Notes under the pieces: model-generated
What the model saw: the letters and a program-made list of their open reading frames with translations, nothing else
What the model was told of the DNA's origin: nothing
Database searches by the model: none
Shown: positions 6,471-14,334 of the stretch, piece after piece
Numbering within the stretch: position 1 is the first letter of the stretch
Layout of the letters: each line of letters opens with the position of its first letter
Position numbers and translations under genes: made by a program
Source: Planctomycetaceae bacterium
Lineage (GTDB): Bacteria > Planctomycetota > Planctomycetia > Pirellulales > UBA1268
Direction of reading: 5' to 3'
Length of the DNA stretch: 18,280 bases
Assembly: GCA_005789975.1 (NCBI GenBank)
Contig: SXWC01000044.1
Coordinates: 1 to 18,280, forward strand

Positions 6471-7451
6471 TCACGGCAGGGGATCGTGCCGCCGGTCGCC
6501 CGCGCGATGCCTGGTTGCTCGGTGACGGAGCGCCTTGCCATGCAGTGGGCCCCAGTGGCGGGAGTCGCGGCTGGCGGTCGGAAAATCGCCGAGCACGAAA
6601 TACTCGTCGCGGTCGAGTCGCCACTCCTGACGGCCGTCCGCCGCGGGGCGATGGAGGATGTCGCGCCACAAGGTGAGCCGCTCGACGACCGCGGCGGTCT
6701 CATCCACATCGACGGCCATGGCCGGGGCGTCGGTGGCTGCGGCGTCAGGGGTCGGCCAGGGCTCTGCATGCGTCCACGCGTCGGGCGCGGCGGCAGGCAG
6801 GCAACCGTGCTCCTCGACCGCCTGAGTGTCGTGCAGCCTCCACCCCGTGGCGACGAGGTGGCCGTCGAGCCGGCCGGCCACGAAGCAGCCGCGGCCGTCT
6901 GCCGGCAGCCGCCAGGTGATCCGCGTGTCACCGACGCGGATGTGGATGCGGGCCCCTCCTGCCGCCGTACGGACGATCACCGCGATCCCCGCGTCGCGGA
7001 CCGGCAGGAGCGGCCGGTTCACCTCGGTGGCGAAGTCGACGTCGTCGAGCACCTCCCCGGCGGCGAAGCGGGCGTGCGGCCGGTCCCGGGGGCCGATCGA
7101 CCGCGTCACCTCGACGGCAACTTCGGCGAGGACCCGGGGGCTCTTGAGGCAGACCCTGCCGTTGATGACGAGGTCGCCGTCGGCGATCGAGACCGTCTCG
7201 CCCGGCAGGCCCACGAGCCGCTTGACGGCCACGGCCCCGTCCGGAGTGCCGACGATCCACCGCTCCAACCGGTGCGGTCGCTCGGCGATCGCAAACAGGC
7301 CGCTGGTGACGACGTCCCCCGGCATGAGCCCGGGCGCCATCGAGAGCCCCTCGATCTCGTAGCGCACCGGCCGGGCCAGCCACCCGACGGCCAGCACCGC
7401 CAGAAAGGCCGCCACGACCGCCACGACCGTCGCGAGCCGTCGGGGCGTCAC
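6471..7451 (-). CDS. lepB: Type I signal peptidase (S26 family) with a large insertion
   Basis: This 326-residue inner-membrane serine protease removes signal peptides from secreted proteins. Residues about 6-24 form a single N-terminal membrane anchor. EGLSMAPGLMPGD at 34-46 carries the nucleophile S37, VAVKRLVGLPGETV at 74-87 carries the general base K77, and YFVLGDFPTASRDSRHWG at 284-301 is the C-terminal signature. The usual GDN is GDF here. Between the Lys box and the last box lie almost 200 residues, including a long segment (about 105-280) without recognisable motifs. The tail after residue 303 is Arg/His-rich and unlike the usual ending. The start is a GTG at 7449-7451, only 4 bases after the stop of the dehydrogenase gene and without a Shine-Dalgarno site. 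Translation is therefore probably coupled to that of the upstream sugar genes. Confidence 0.87.
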   Translation of the reverse strand: MTPRRLATVVAVVAAFLAVLAVGWLARPVRYEIEGLSMAPGLMPGDVVTSGLFAIAERPHRLERWIVGTPDGAVAVKRLVGLPGETVSIADGDLVINGRVCLKSPRVLAEVAVEVTRSIGPRDRPHARFAAGEVLDDVDFATEVNRPLLPVRDAGIAVIVRTAAGGARIHIRVGDTRITWRLPADGRGCFVAGRLDGHLVATGWRLHDTQAVEEHGCLPAAAPDAWTHAEPWPTPDAAATDAPAMAVDVDETAAVVERLTLWRDILHRPAADGRQEWRLDRDEYFVLGDFPTASRDSRHWGPLHGKALRHRATRHRAGDRRHDPLP

Positions 7452-7455
7452 GACG

Positions 7456-8592
7456 TCACGTCACCGTGACCCACTGACGGCTCTTGGCGCTGGCGAGCAC
7501 GGCGTCGCAGATCTTCTGCGTCTCGAGCGCGTCACGGAACGTCGGACGGGCGGGCTGCTTCTTGGCGTAGGCCTCGAGGAAGTCGGCCACCTGGTGCACG
7601 AACGAATGCTCGTAGCCGATCGCCAGGCCCGGCACCCACCACTTGTCCATGTAGGGATGGTCGCCGTCGCTCACGTGGATGCTCTTCCAGCCCCGCATCG
7701 GCCCGGCGTCCTTGTAGTCGAACACCTGCAGCCGGTGCAGGTCGTGGAGATCCCACTTGAGGCTCATGTTCTCGCCGTTGATCTCGAACGTGTAGAGCGC
7801 CTTGTGGCCGCGGGCATAGCGAGTGCTCTCGAACAGCCCCAGCGAACCGTTCTTGAAGTGGCAGAGAAACGAGCAGGCATCGTCGATGCTCACCTTCTCA
7901 ACCTTGCCCGTGAGCTGGTGCGTCCGCTCCTTCACGAAGGTCTCGGTCATCGCCGTGACGTCGCTCACCAGGCCGTTGAGCCAGATCGCCGTGTCGATGC
8001 AGTGGGCCAGGAGGTCGCCCGTCACGCCGCTGCCCGCGGCCGCCGCGTCGAGCCGCCAGAGGGCCGCGCCCCCCTGCGGCAGGTCGGCGTTGATCGTCCA
8101 GTCCTGGAGAAACTCGGCACGGTAGTGGAACACCCGCCCCAGCGCGCCGGAGTCGATGATCCGCTTGGCGAACGTCACCGCCGGAATGCGGCGGTAGTTG
8201 TACCAGACCATGTTGGCGACGCCGGCCTTCTCGACGGCCTCGCACATCCGCTCCCCTTCGGCCGCGTCCATCGAGAGCGGCTTCTCGCAGAGGATCGCCT
8301 TGCCGTGCTTCGCCGCCTCGATCGCGATCTCGGCGTGGAGGTTGTTGGGCGTGCAGATGTCGATGGCGTCGATGTCGTCGGCGGCCACGAGCTTCCGCCA
8401 GTCGGTCTCGACCCGCTGGTAGCCCCAGCGGTCGGCGAAGCCCTTGGCCTTGTCGGCGTCGCGGGCGGCGACGGCCTGGAGGACCGGCAGGTATTCGAGG
8501 TCGAAGAAGTCCTTGACGCGGTTGTAACCGTTGGAGTGGGCGCGGCCCATGAAGCCGTAGCCGATCATGCCGATGCGGAGGGGTTTGGCCAT
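7456..8592 (-). CDS. Gfo/Idh/MocA-family NAD(P)-dependent oxidoreductase
   Basis: This 378-residue cytoplasmic dehydrogenase belongs to the glucose-fructose oxidoreductase/inositol dehydrogenase family. Members oxidise or reduce hydroxyls on sugars and polyols with NAD(P). The N-terminal Rossmann fold starts [12 protein letters not shown] (9-20). The family EKP motif is at 103-105, with K104 the likely catalytic lysine. [14 protein letters not shown] at 192-205 supplies the expected D193/H197 pair in the C-terminal domain. Length is typical. The ATG at 8590-8592 is preceded by AAGGAC, a real Shine-Dalgarno site 8 bases upstream. It is the third gene of a four-gene operon, 18 bases after the TIM-barrel gene and 4 bases before the signal peptidase gene. 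The combination with a TIM-barrel isomerase resembles inositol-type or keto-sugar pathways, but the substrate is not determinable here. Confidence 0.92.
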   Translation of the reverse strand: MAKPLRIGMIGYGFMGRAHSNGYNRVKDFFDLEYLPVLQAVAARDADKAKGFADRWGYQRVETDWRKLVAADDIDAIDICTPNNLHAEIAIEAAKHGKAILCEKPLSMDAAEGERMCEAVEKAGVANMVWYNYRRIPAVTFAKRIIDSGALGRVFHYRAEFLQDWTINADLPQGGAALWRLDAAAAGSGVTGDLLAHCIDTAIWLNGLVSDVTAMTETFVKERTHQLTGKVEKVSIDDACSFLCHFKNGSLGLFESTRYARGHKALYTFEINGENMSLKWDLHDLHRLQVFDYKDAGPMRGWKSIHVSDGDHPYMDKWWVPGLAIGYEHSFVHQVADFLEAYAKKQPARPTFRDALETQKICDAVLASAKSRQWVTVT

Positions 8593-8600
8593 GGTGTGGG

Positions 8601-8606
8601 GTCCTT
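8601..8606 (-). promoter_or_regulatory. Shine-Dalgarno site of the Gfo/Idh/MocA gene
   Basis: AAGGAC on the minus strand, 8 bases before the ATG at 8590-8592. It supports that start and allows independent initiation within the operon. Confidence 0.6.
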
Positions 8607-8610
8607 TGTT

Positions 8611-9638
<1,028 letters not shown>

Positions 9639-9642
<4 letters not shown>

Positions 9643-10895
9643 CGGTGCTTTCCGTGCTTGGGAAGGTCGGAATGGACGTCGGGACCGAAGTAGCGGAGCG
9701 AGACGAGCGGGCCGGGGCCCGTGTTCTCCACCGTGTAGCCCGCCGCCGCGGCGTCGGCCGAGATGAAGAGTTCGTCGGCGGTCATCTGGCCGAAGCGGAT
9801 CAGTGTGGGGGTGGCCACGTCGTGACAGCCGACCCGGCCCTCGCCCTGCACCGTGATCCAGCCACTGGCGCCGGCGTCCTTCACCGTCACCTTGGCGCCG
9901 GGGTCGAGCGTGAGCTCCTTGGCACTGAAGAGCTGCCGGCCGTCCACATGGCCGTACACGATCCAGCGGTCGTGCACGCCGTCACCGGAGCGCGACTGGT
10001 CGATGATCGGCTCGAGGAAGTTGGCTTCCTTGAAGTGGGTGTCGACGTTCTTGTCCCAGTCGAGCTGGCCGATGATGAAGTCGAGATCCTGGTGTTTCTC
10101 CTGCGGCATGTCCTTGACCAGCAGGCTCCAGGGCACCGCACGCCCCTCGACGAGCGACTGGAACATCGCGAACACATCGCTGCCCCACTGCGGTTCGTAG
10201 GTCAGCAGCGAGCCCGGGGCATGCAACACGCCCGGCGGGATCAGCCAGCCGGTGCCCCGCTCGAGCCGATAGGCCTTGGCGAGGTCGATGATGCCGTTGT
10301 CGCCGCGGTTCCAGTTCTCGAGGCAGCGGCGGACGTCGGCCTTCGTGGTGCCCGGCTCGAGGCCCATGAAGGTGTACGGGAAGTTGTTGTCGCAGTTGTT
10401 GTACTGCGGCGGAAAGTAGTAACTCTCCGGTTTGCCTTCCTGGCCCACGAGCTTGGCGTCGTCGAACGACTGATGCATGTGGTGGGGAATCGGCCCCATG
10501 TTGTCGAAAAATTTGGAATAGACCGGCCACTTCCCGTAGCGATCCCAGATGGCCTTGCCCACGAGCCGCGACTTGCCTTCGGCGACGGCGTCACGCAGCA
10601 GGAAGCGTTCGCCGTCGAACACGCACCACGACAGCCCCTCGTCGGGCACGCGGCCCTCGTTGGCGGCCTCGGTCGTGCTGGCGAACCACCGCTCGTCGAT
10701 GCCGCCACGGCTGAGACCATAGGAGTAGTAGTCGTCGGGATGCAGCCGCACCCGCTTGCCGGGGTGGAGAAAACTCCGCGGCACCCAGGTGGGCGAGAGC
10801 CGCAGGATGCCCTTGCCCGCGTCGAACGCCTTGTCGAGGGCGGCCGCGACATTCTTGACCTCGGGCAGAACGGCTGATTTCTTGGTGGCGGCCAT
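9639..10895 (-). CDS. Cupin protein resembling class I mannose-6-phosphate isomerase
   Basis: This 418-residue protein has a bicupin-like pattern. [20 protein letters not shown] (136-155) followed by PESYYF (156-161) gives an HxxH/HxH plus Glu metal site (H138, H139, H141, E157). [17 protein letters not shown] (218-234) supplies the second-strand His (H225). This arrangement is that of zinc-dependent phosphomannose isomerases. A second, motif-poor barrel covers about 310-405. It is longer than most simple cupins and may be a distinct planctomycete subfamily. The ATG at 10893-10895 was chosen because GGAG lies 7 bases upstream and a good promoter ends about 40 bases upstream; the frame is open to 10964. 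It is the first gene of the operon, overlapping the next by 4 bp. It probably acts on the same sugar as the next two genes. Sugar isomerase is likely; a non-catalytic sugar-binding cupin is possible. Confidence 0.75.
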
Positions 10896-10902
10896 GCGGT
10901 GA

Positions 10903-10906
10903 CTCC
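10903..10906 (-). promoter_or_regulatory. Shine-Dalgarno site of the cupin gene
   Basis: GGAG on the minus strand, 7 bases before the ATG at 10893-10895. It favours this start over the in-frame Met at 10964, which lies inside or upstream of the promoter. Confidence 0.55.
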
Positions 10907-10935
10907 GGGCAAAAGGCTTCCGATGAGACGTCGAA

Positions 10936-10964
10936 GTTGTAAGGGGACTCAGCGGAGGTCGCAA
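10936..10964 (-). promoter_or_regulatory. Sigma-70-like promoter of the cupin-TIM-dehydrogenase-signal peptidase operon
   Basis: On the minus strand, -35 TTGCGA (10959-10964) and -10 TACAAC (10936-10941) are separated by exactly 17 bases. Each hexamer matches 4 of 6 consensus positions. The predicted transcript would have a leader of roughly 35 bases containing the GGAG site. It lies back to back with the promoter of the protease gene on the other strand. Confidence 0.55.
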
Positions 10965-10999
10965 GCAGTGCGGCGGTCAGCGACCGCCCCCGTTGCACG

Positions 11000-11029
11000 T
11001 TTTCAGGCGGGGTGGTGGTGGCATACACT
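11000..11029 (+). promoter_or_regulatory. Promoter of the protease operon, probably giving a leaderless transcript
   Basis: TTTTCA (11000-11005) and TACACT (11024-11029) are separated by 18 bases, and each matches 4 of 6 consensus positions. The ATG at 11036 follows the -10 by 6 bases, so transcription would start at about the A of the ATG. This also argues against the in-frame Met at 11012, which lies inside the promoter. Confidence 0.5.
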
Positions 11030-11035
11030 CTCACC

Positions 11036-13081
11036 ATGGGAAGCCGGGAGAAGTTTCGCCGAGTTCTGCTCGTGGCATGCGCGGCGTGCCTCTGCGCCGG
11101 GGGGTCCAGGTCCGCGAACGCCGCCCCCCCGCCGGTGCTCGTGACCGATCTGGCCGACCGCGTGCTCGCCTGCACGGTCGGCATCGAGGCGGGCACCGAC
11201 GACGGCGGGTTCTCCGGTTCCGGAACGGTCGTCTCGTCCGATGGCCACATCCTCACGGCCACCGGCGTGGTGCCCCGCGACGCCCGGGAGGTGACCGTTC
11301 TGTTTCCGGGTTTCATCCGCCGGCAGGCGACGGTCGTGGAGGTCGATGACGCTCTGTCGATCGCGCTGATCAAGGTCGATGCCACCGGACTGTCCTGCCT
11401 GCCGATGGCGGATCAACTTCCGGATGTCGGCGACGTGGCGTTCTCGGCGGGCGATGTCGACGAGGTGATGTTGGCCAATGGCCGGGCGTCGTTCAGCCGG
11501 GGCATGGTCAGCGGCATCTACTCCGTCACGAAGCAGGGCGAGGCCGTCTACGAGGGTGAGGTCATCGAGACCACTGCGGCGGTCAATCCTGGTTCCGATG
11601 GCGGACCGCTGATCGACTCGCACGGCCGGCTCTGCGGAGTGATCAGCCTTTCCGTCTCACCGCTTCGCTGGCAGGGAGTGGCGGTGCCGACGCAGGTGAT
11701 CCTCGGTCGCTTCGCCCCCTTCGCCTCGGGCCGGCTGAAGGCCGACGTGGCCGCCGGGCTGCCGCCGGTCGCATCGCCGCCCCAGTTGATCGGCCTCAGC
11801 CGCACCGCGGCCGGGCTCGAGCCCCATCTGGCGGGCATCGAGGTGGAACGGACATGGAAGCCCGAGCAGTTGCCGCGGATTTCGTGGGCGGAGCAGCGGC
11901 GGACGATCGCCGATTGGGAGGGCCTCACCGAGCAGGCCCGCCGGCAGCGATTTGCCGCGTTCGCCGCCGTCTCCCGGATGATGGACGTGAACCAGCTCCT
12001 CCGGCGGCCGCCGGGAATGGTCACGGGGATCGTCGTCTCACCCGACGGCTTCGTGCTCACGAGCCTCTTCAACGTGGGCGACGACACGGCCTTCGTCGCC
12101 AGGAAGACCGGCCAACCCCGCGGGTTCAGCGGTGGAGAGCCGCCCGAGAAGCTGTTCGCGGAGCCCGATGGGGGTTACGAGCAGAAGCCGAATGCGATCC
12201 GCACGATCACGGTGGTGCTGGCCGACGGCAGCCGCCACGAGGCACGCATCCACGCCCGCCATGAGCCGCTCGGCGTCGCCCTGCTCAAGATCGACGCCGC
12301 CGCGCTGCCCTGGTTCGATCTGGCCGCGGTGGCGACGTCTCCGCAACTCGGCGACCCGGTCGCCGTGCTCGGTTACCCGCCGTCCGCGGAGGCCCGGCCC
12401 ACGCTCAACGCGGGCATCGTCAGCGCGGCCGCCCGGAACCGCGGCCAACAGTTCCAGACCGACGCCCTCCTCAACTACGGCAACTCCGGCGGCCCGGTCT
12501 TCGACGCCGCGGGCAACTTCCTCGGCGTCGCGGCGGCGCCGATCGAGCCCGACACCGTGCTCGGCCGGCTCTTCCCGCTCCAACAACTGATGCGGTGGAC
12601 GCGGGCGCCCAACTCCGGCGTCGGACTCGTCGCCCGCGCCGATCGCATCCAGGCCGTGCTCGAGGAGCTGAAGCAGGGCCGGTCCTTCAAGCGCGTGCCG
12701 GGGCCGTATCTCGGCGTTCAGGCCGACGAATCCCGCGCCTTCGGTGACAGCGTGGTGATCGGCGGAGTGGCGCCGGGCTCGCCGGCCGCCGAAGCCGGCC
12801 TCAGGAAGGGGGACGTGCTCCTCGAGTTCAACGGTGCCGAACTCAGCCAGTGGCGCGACCTCACCGACCGCATCGCGGCCGCCAAGGCGGGGGACGTCGT
12901 CATCCTCAAGGTGCAACGGAAGGGCTCGGGTCCGCGGCTCGTGATCGCGGGCCGCGACATCGAGACGGCCGAGGACCTGCAGGCGCTGAAGAAGTCGCTC
13001 AAGCCCGGCGACACCTTCGATGGCTCGCTGAGCACCGACGATTCTCGGGAGTTGAAGGCCGTGCTGGAGGAGCCGAAATGA
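11036..13081 (+). CDS. Exported double trypsin-like pseudoprotease with PDZ domain
   Basis: This 681-residue protein has a Sec signal peptide (1-30, cleavage near SANAA) and two HtrA/Do-like trypsin folds (about 38-230 and 325-545). A PDZ domain follows (about 556-635, with YLGV at 558-561 and GSPAAEAGLRKGDVLLEFNG at 581-600), then a short charged tail. Neither protease domain has a full triad. In domain 1 the LTNNHVV motif reads LTATGVV (His to G77), the Asp position is S108, and GNSGG reads GSDGG (Ser to D188). In domain 2 the His position is F345 and the Asp position is G413, but GNSGG is kept with S484. It is therefore probably a non-proteolytic binding, scaffold or regulatory protein in the periplasm. 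Its stop codon overlaps the start of an intact HtrA-type gene (ATGA), which suggests the two products work together. The start at 11036 fits the promoter. Confidence 0.87.
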   Translation: MGSREKFRRVLLVACAACLCAGGSRSANAAPPPVLVTDLADRVLACTVGIEAGTDDGGFSGSGTVVSSDGHILTATGVVPRDAREVTVLFPGFIRRQATVVEVDDALSIALIKVDATGLSCLPMADQLPDVGDVAFSAGDVDEVMLANGRASFSRGMVSGIYSVTKQGEAVYEGEVIETTAAVNPGSDGGPLIDSHGRLCGVISLSVSPLRWQGVAVPTQVILGRFAPFASGRLKADVAAGLPPVASPPQLIGLSRTAAGLEPHLAGIEVERTWKPEQLPRISWAEQRRTIADWEGLTEQARRQRFAAFAAVSRMMDVNQLLRRPPGMVTGIVVSPDGFVLTSLFNVGDDTAFVARKTGQPRGFSGGEPPEKLFAEPDGGYEQKPNAIRTITVVLADGSRHEARIHARHEPLGVALLKIDAAALPWFDLAAVATSPQLGDPVAVLGYPPSAEARPTLNAGIVSAAARNRGQQFQTDALLNYGNSGGPVFDAAGNFLGVAAAPIEPDTVLGRLFPLQQLMRWTRAPNSGVGLVARADRIQAVLEELKQGRSFKRVPGPYLGVQADESRAFGDSVVIGGVAPGSPAAEAGLRKGDVLLEFNGAELSQWRDLTDRIAAAKAGDVVILKVQRKGSGPRLVIAGRDIETAEDLQALKKSLKPGDTFDGSLSTDDSRELKAVLEEPK

Positions 13082-14334
13082 ACCGCCATCCAGGTCCGCA
13101 ACGGGCGTGTCTCCGGGTTGCCTGGGGGGCCTTGGTTGCCGCCGCGGCCGCCGGCATCCGTGGCGTGGCGGCCCCGGCCCCCGAGCCGCCCGATGTCGCG
13201 GCGGTGTGCGTGCAGGTCCGCCCCGCGTTCGTGTTCATCGCGGGCGGCAGCGGCGTGTTGATCCGTCCCGACGGACTGATGCTCACCAACGACCACGTGC
13301 TCGAAAACCGCCGCACGTTCGACGTCCGCCTCGGTGATGGCCGCTCCTTCAAGGCGAAGTTGCTCGGCCGCGATCCGGTGGGCGATCTTGCGGCGTTGCG
13401 GCTCGAGCTGCCCGAGGGTGAGACGGTGCCGCATCTCGAGCTCGGCGATTCGGAGGCGCTCCGCGTGGGCGACGAGGTGCTGGCCGTCGGCAATCCATTC
13501 GCGCTCGGCGTGCTCGACCAGACCCCCACCTTCACGCTCGGGATCGTGTCGGCGGTGCATCACACGCAGGGAACCTACACCGAATGCATCGTCACCGACG
13601 CGGAGCTCACTCCCGGCAACTCGGGGGGGCCGCTGGTGAACGGGGCCGGGGAGGTGGTGGGGATCAACGGCCAGATCAGCACCCGCTACGGCCTGCGGAG
13701 CAACACGGGCCTCGGGTTTGCGATCAGTGCGCGGCAGATCGGGTTCTGGCTGCCGCTCCTCGAGGCCGCCGGGGGGGGCGAGGTGAAGCACGCGACCCTG
13801 GCCGGTCTCGGATTCGAGAGCCGCAACCGCGAGACGCCCGAGAGCGTCGTGGTGAAAGACGTGGCCGACGGGTCGGCGGCAGCGGCCGCCGGCTTTCTCC
13901 CGGGTGACCGCATCGTGGCGCTCGACGACGCCGCGGTGGCCAACGGACACAGGCTCGCGGGGCTCTTGGGCATCTATCCGGACGGGCAGCGGGTCTCGGT
14001 GCTCGTCCGCCGCGCCGCCGACGAGGTCAGGCTCGACCTGGTGCTCGCCGCCGCCCGCCGCTGCCGGATCGGTCTCGAGCTCGGCCGGCCCCGCGGCGCG
14101 GATCTGCTGCCGGTGGTGGACGGCGTCGAGCCGGGCTCACCCGCCGAAGTCGCCGGCATCGTCGCGGGCGACGTGATCGTGTCCCTCGGCGGCCGCCGGC
14201 TCGAGTTCTCCAGCCGTGAGCAACGCAAGGCATTCGACCGTGCGTTGCGGACGAGCATCAACGTCGGCGACATCGTGCCGCTCACCGTGCGTCGTGGCGA
14301 TGGCGAGGTCGAACTGCGGCTGGTCGGGAAGTGA
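13078..14334 (+). CDS. HtrA/Do-like serine protease with two PDZ domains
   Basis: This 418-residue periplasmic serine protease belongs to family S1C. Residues 1-32 form a signal peptide. The trypsin domain (about 40-230) has an intact triad: H73 in LMLTNDHVL, D103 in DPVGDLAAL, and S182 in ELTPGNSGGPL. PDZ 1 spans about 238-325 (SAAAAAGFLPGDRIVALDD at 266-284). PDZ 2 spans about 328-416 (GSPAEVAGIVAGDVIVSLGG at 353-372). The layout matches DegP/DegQ-type quality-control proteases that degrade or refold misfolded envelope proteins. The ATG overlaps the stop of the pseudoprotease gene by 4 bp, and its own TGA overlaps the GTG of the next gene by 4 bp. Translation is therefore probably coupled in both directions, with no separate Shine-Dalgarno site. 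Confidence 0.93.
   Translation: MNRHPGPQRACLRVAWGALVAAAAAGIRGVAAPAPEPPDVAAVCVQVRPAFVFIAGGSGVLIRPDGLMLTNDHVLENRRTFDVRLGDGRSFKAKLLGRDPVGDLAALRLELPEGETVPHLELGDSEALRVGDEVLAVGNPFALGVLDQTPTFTLGIVSAVHHTQGTYTECIVTDAELTPGNSGGPLVNGAGEVVGINGQISTRYGLRSNTGLGFAISARQIGFWLPLLEAAGGGEVKHATLAGLGFESRNRETPESVVVKDVADGSAAAAAGFLPGDRIVALDDAAVANGHRLAGLLGIYPDGQRVSVLVRRAADEVRLDLVLAAARRCRIGLELGRPRGADLLPVVDGVEPGSPAEVAGIVAGDVIVSLGGRRLEFSSREQRKAFDRALRTSINVGDIVPLTVRRGDGEVELRLVGK

Noticed and set aside
10993..10998. TTGCAC as the -35 box of the protease operon.
   Set aside because: It matches the consensus better than TTTTCA but lies 25 bases from the TACACT hexamer, too far for a standard promoter.
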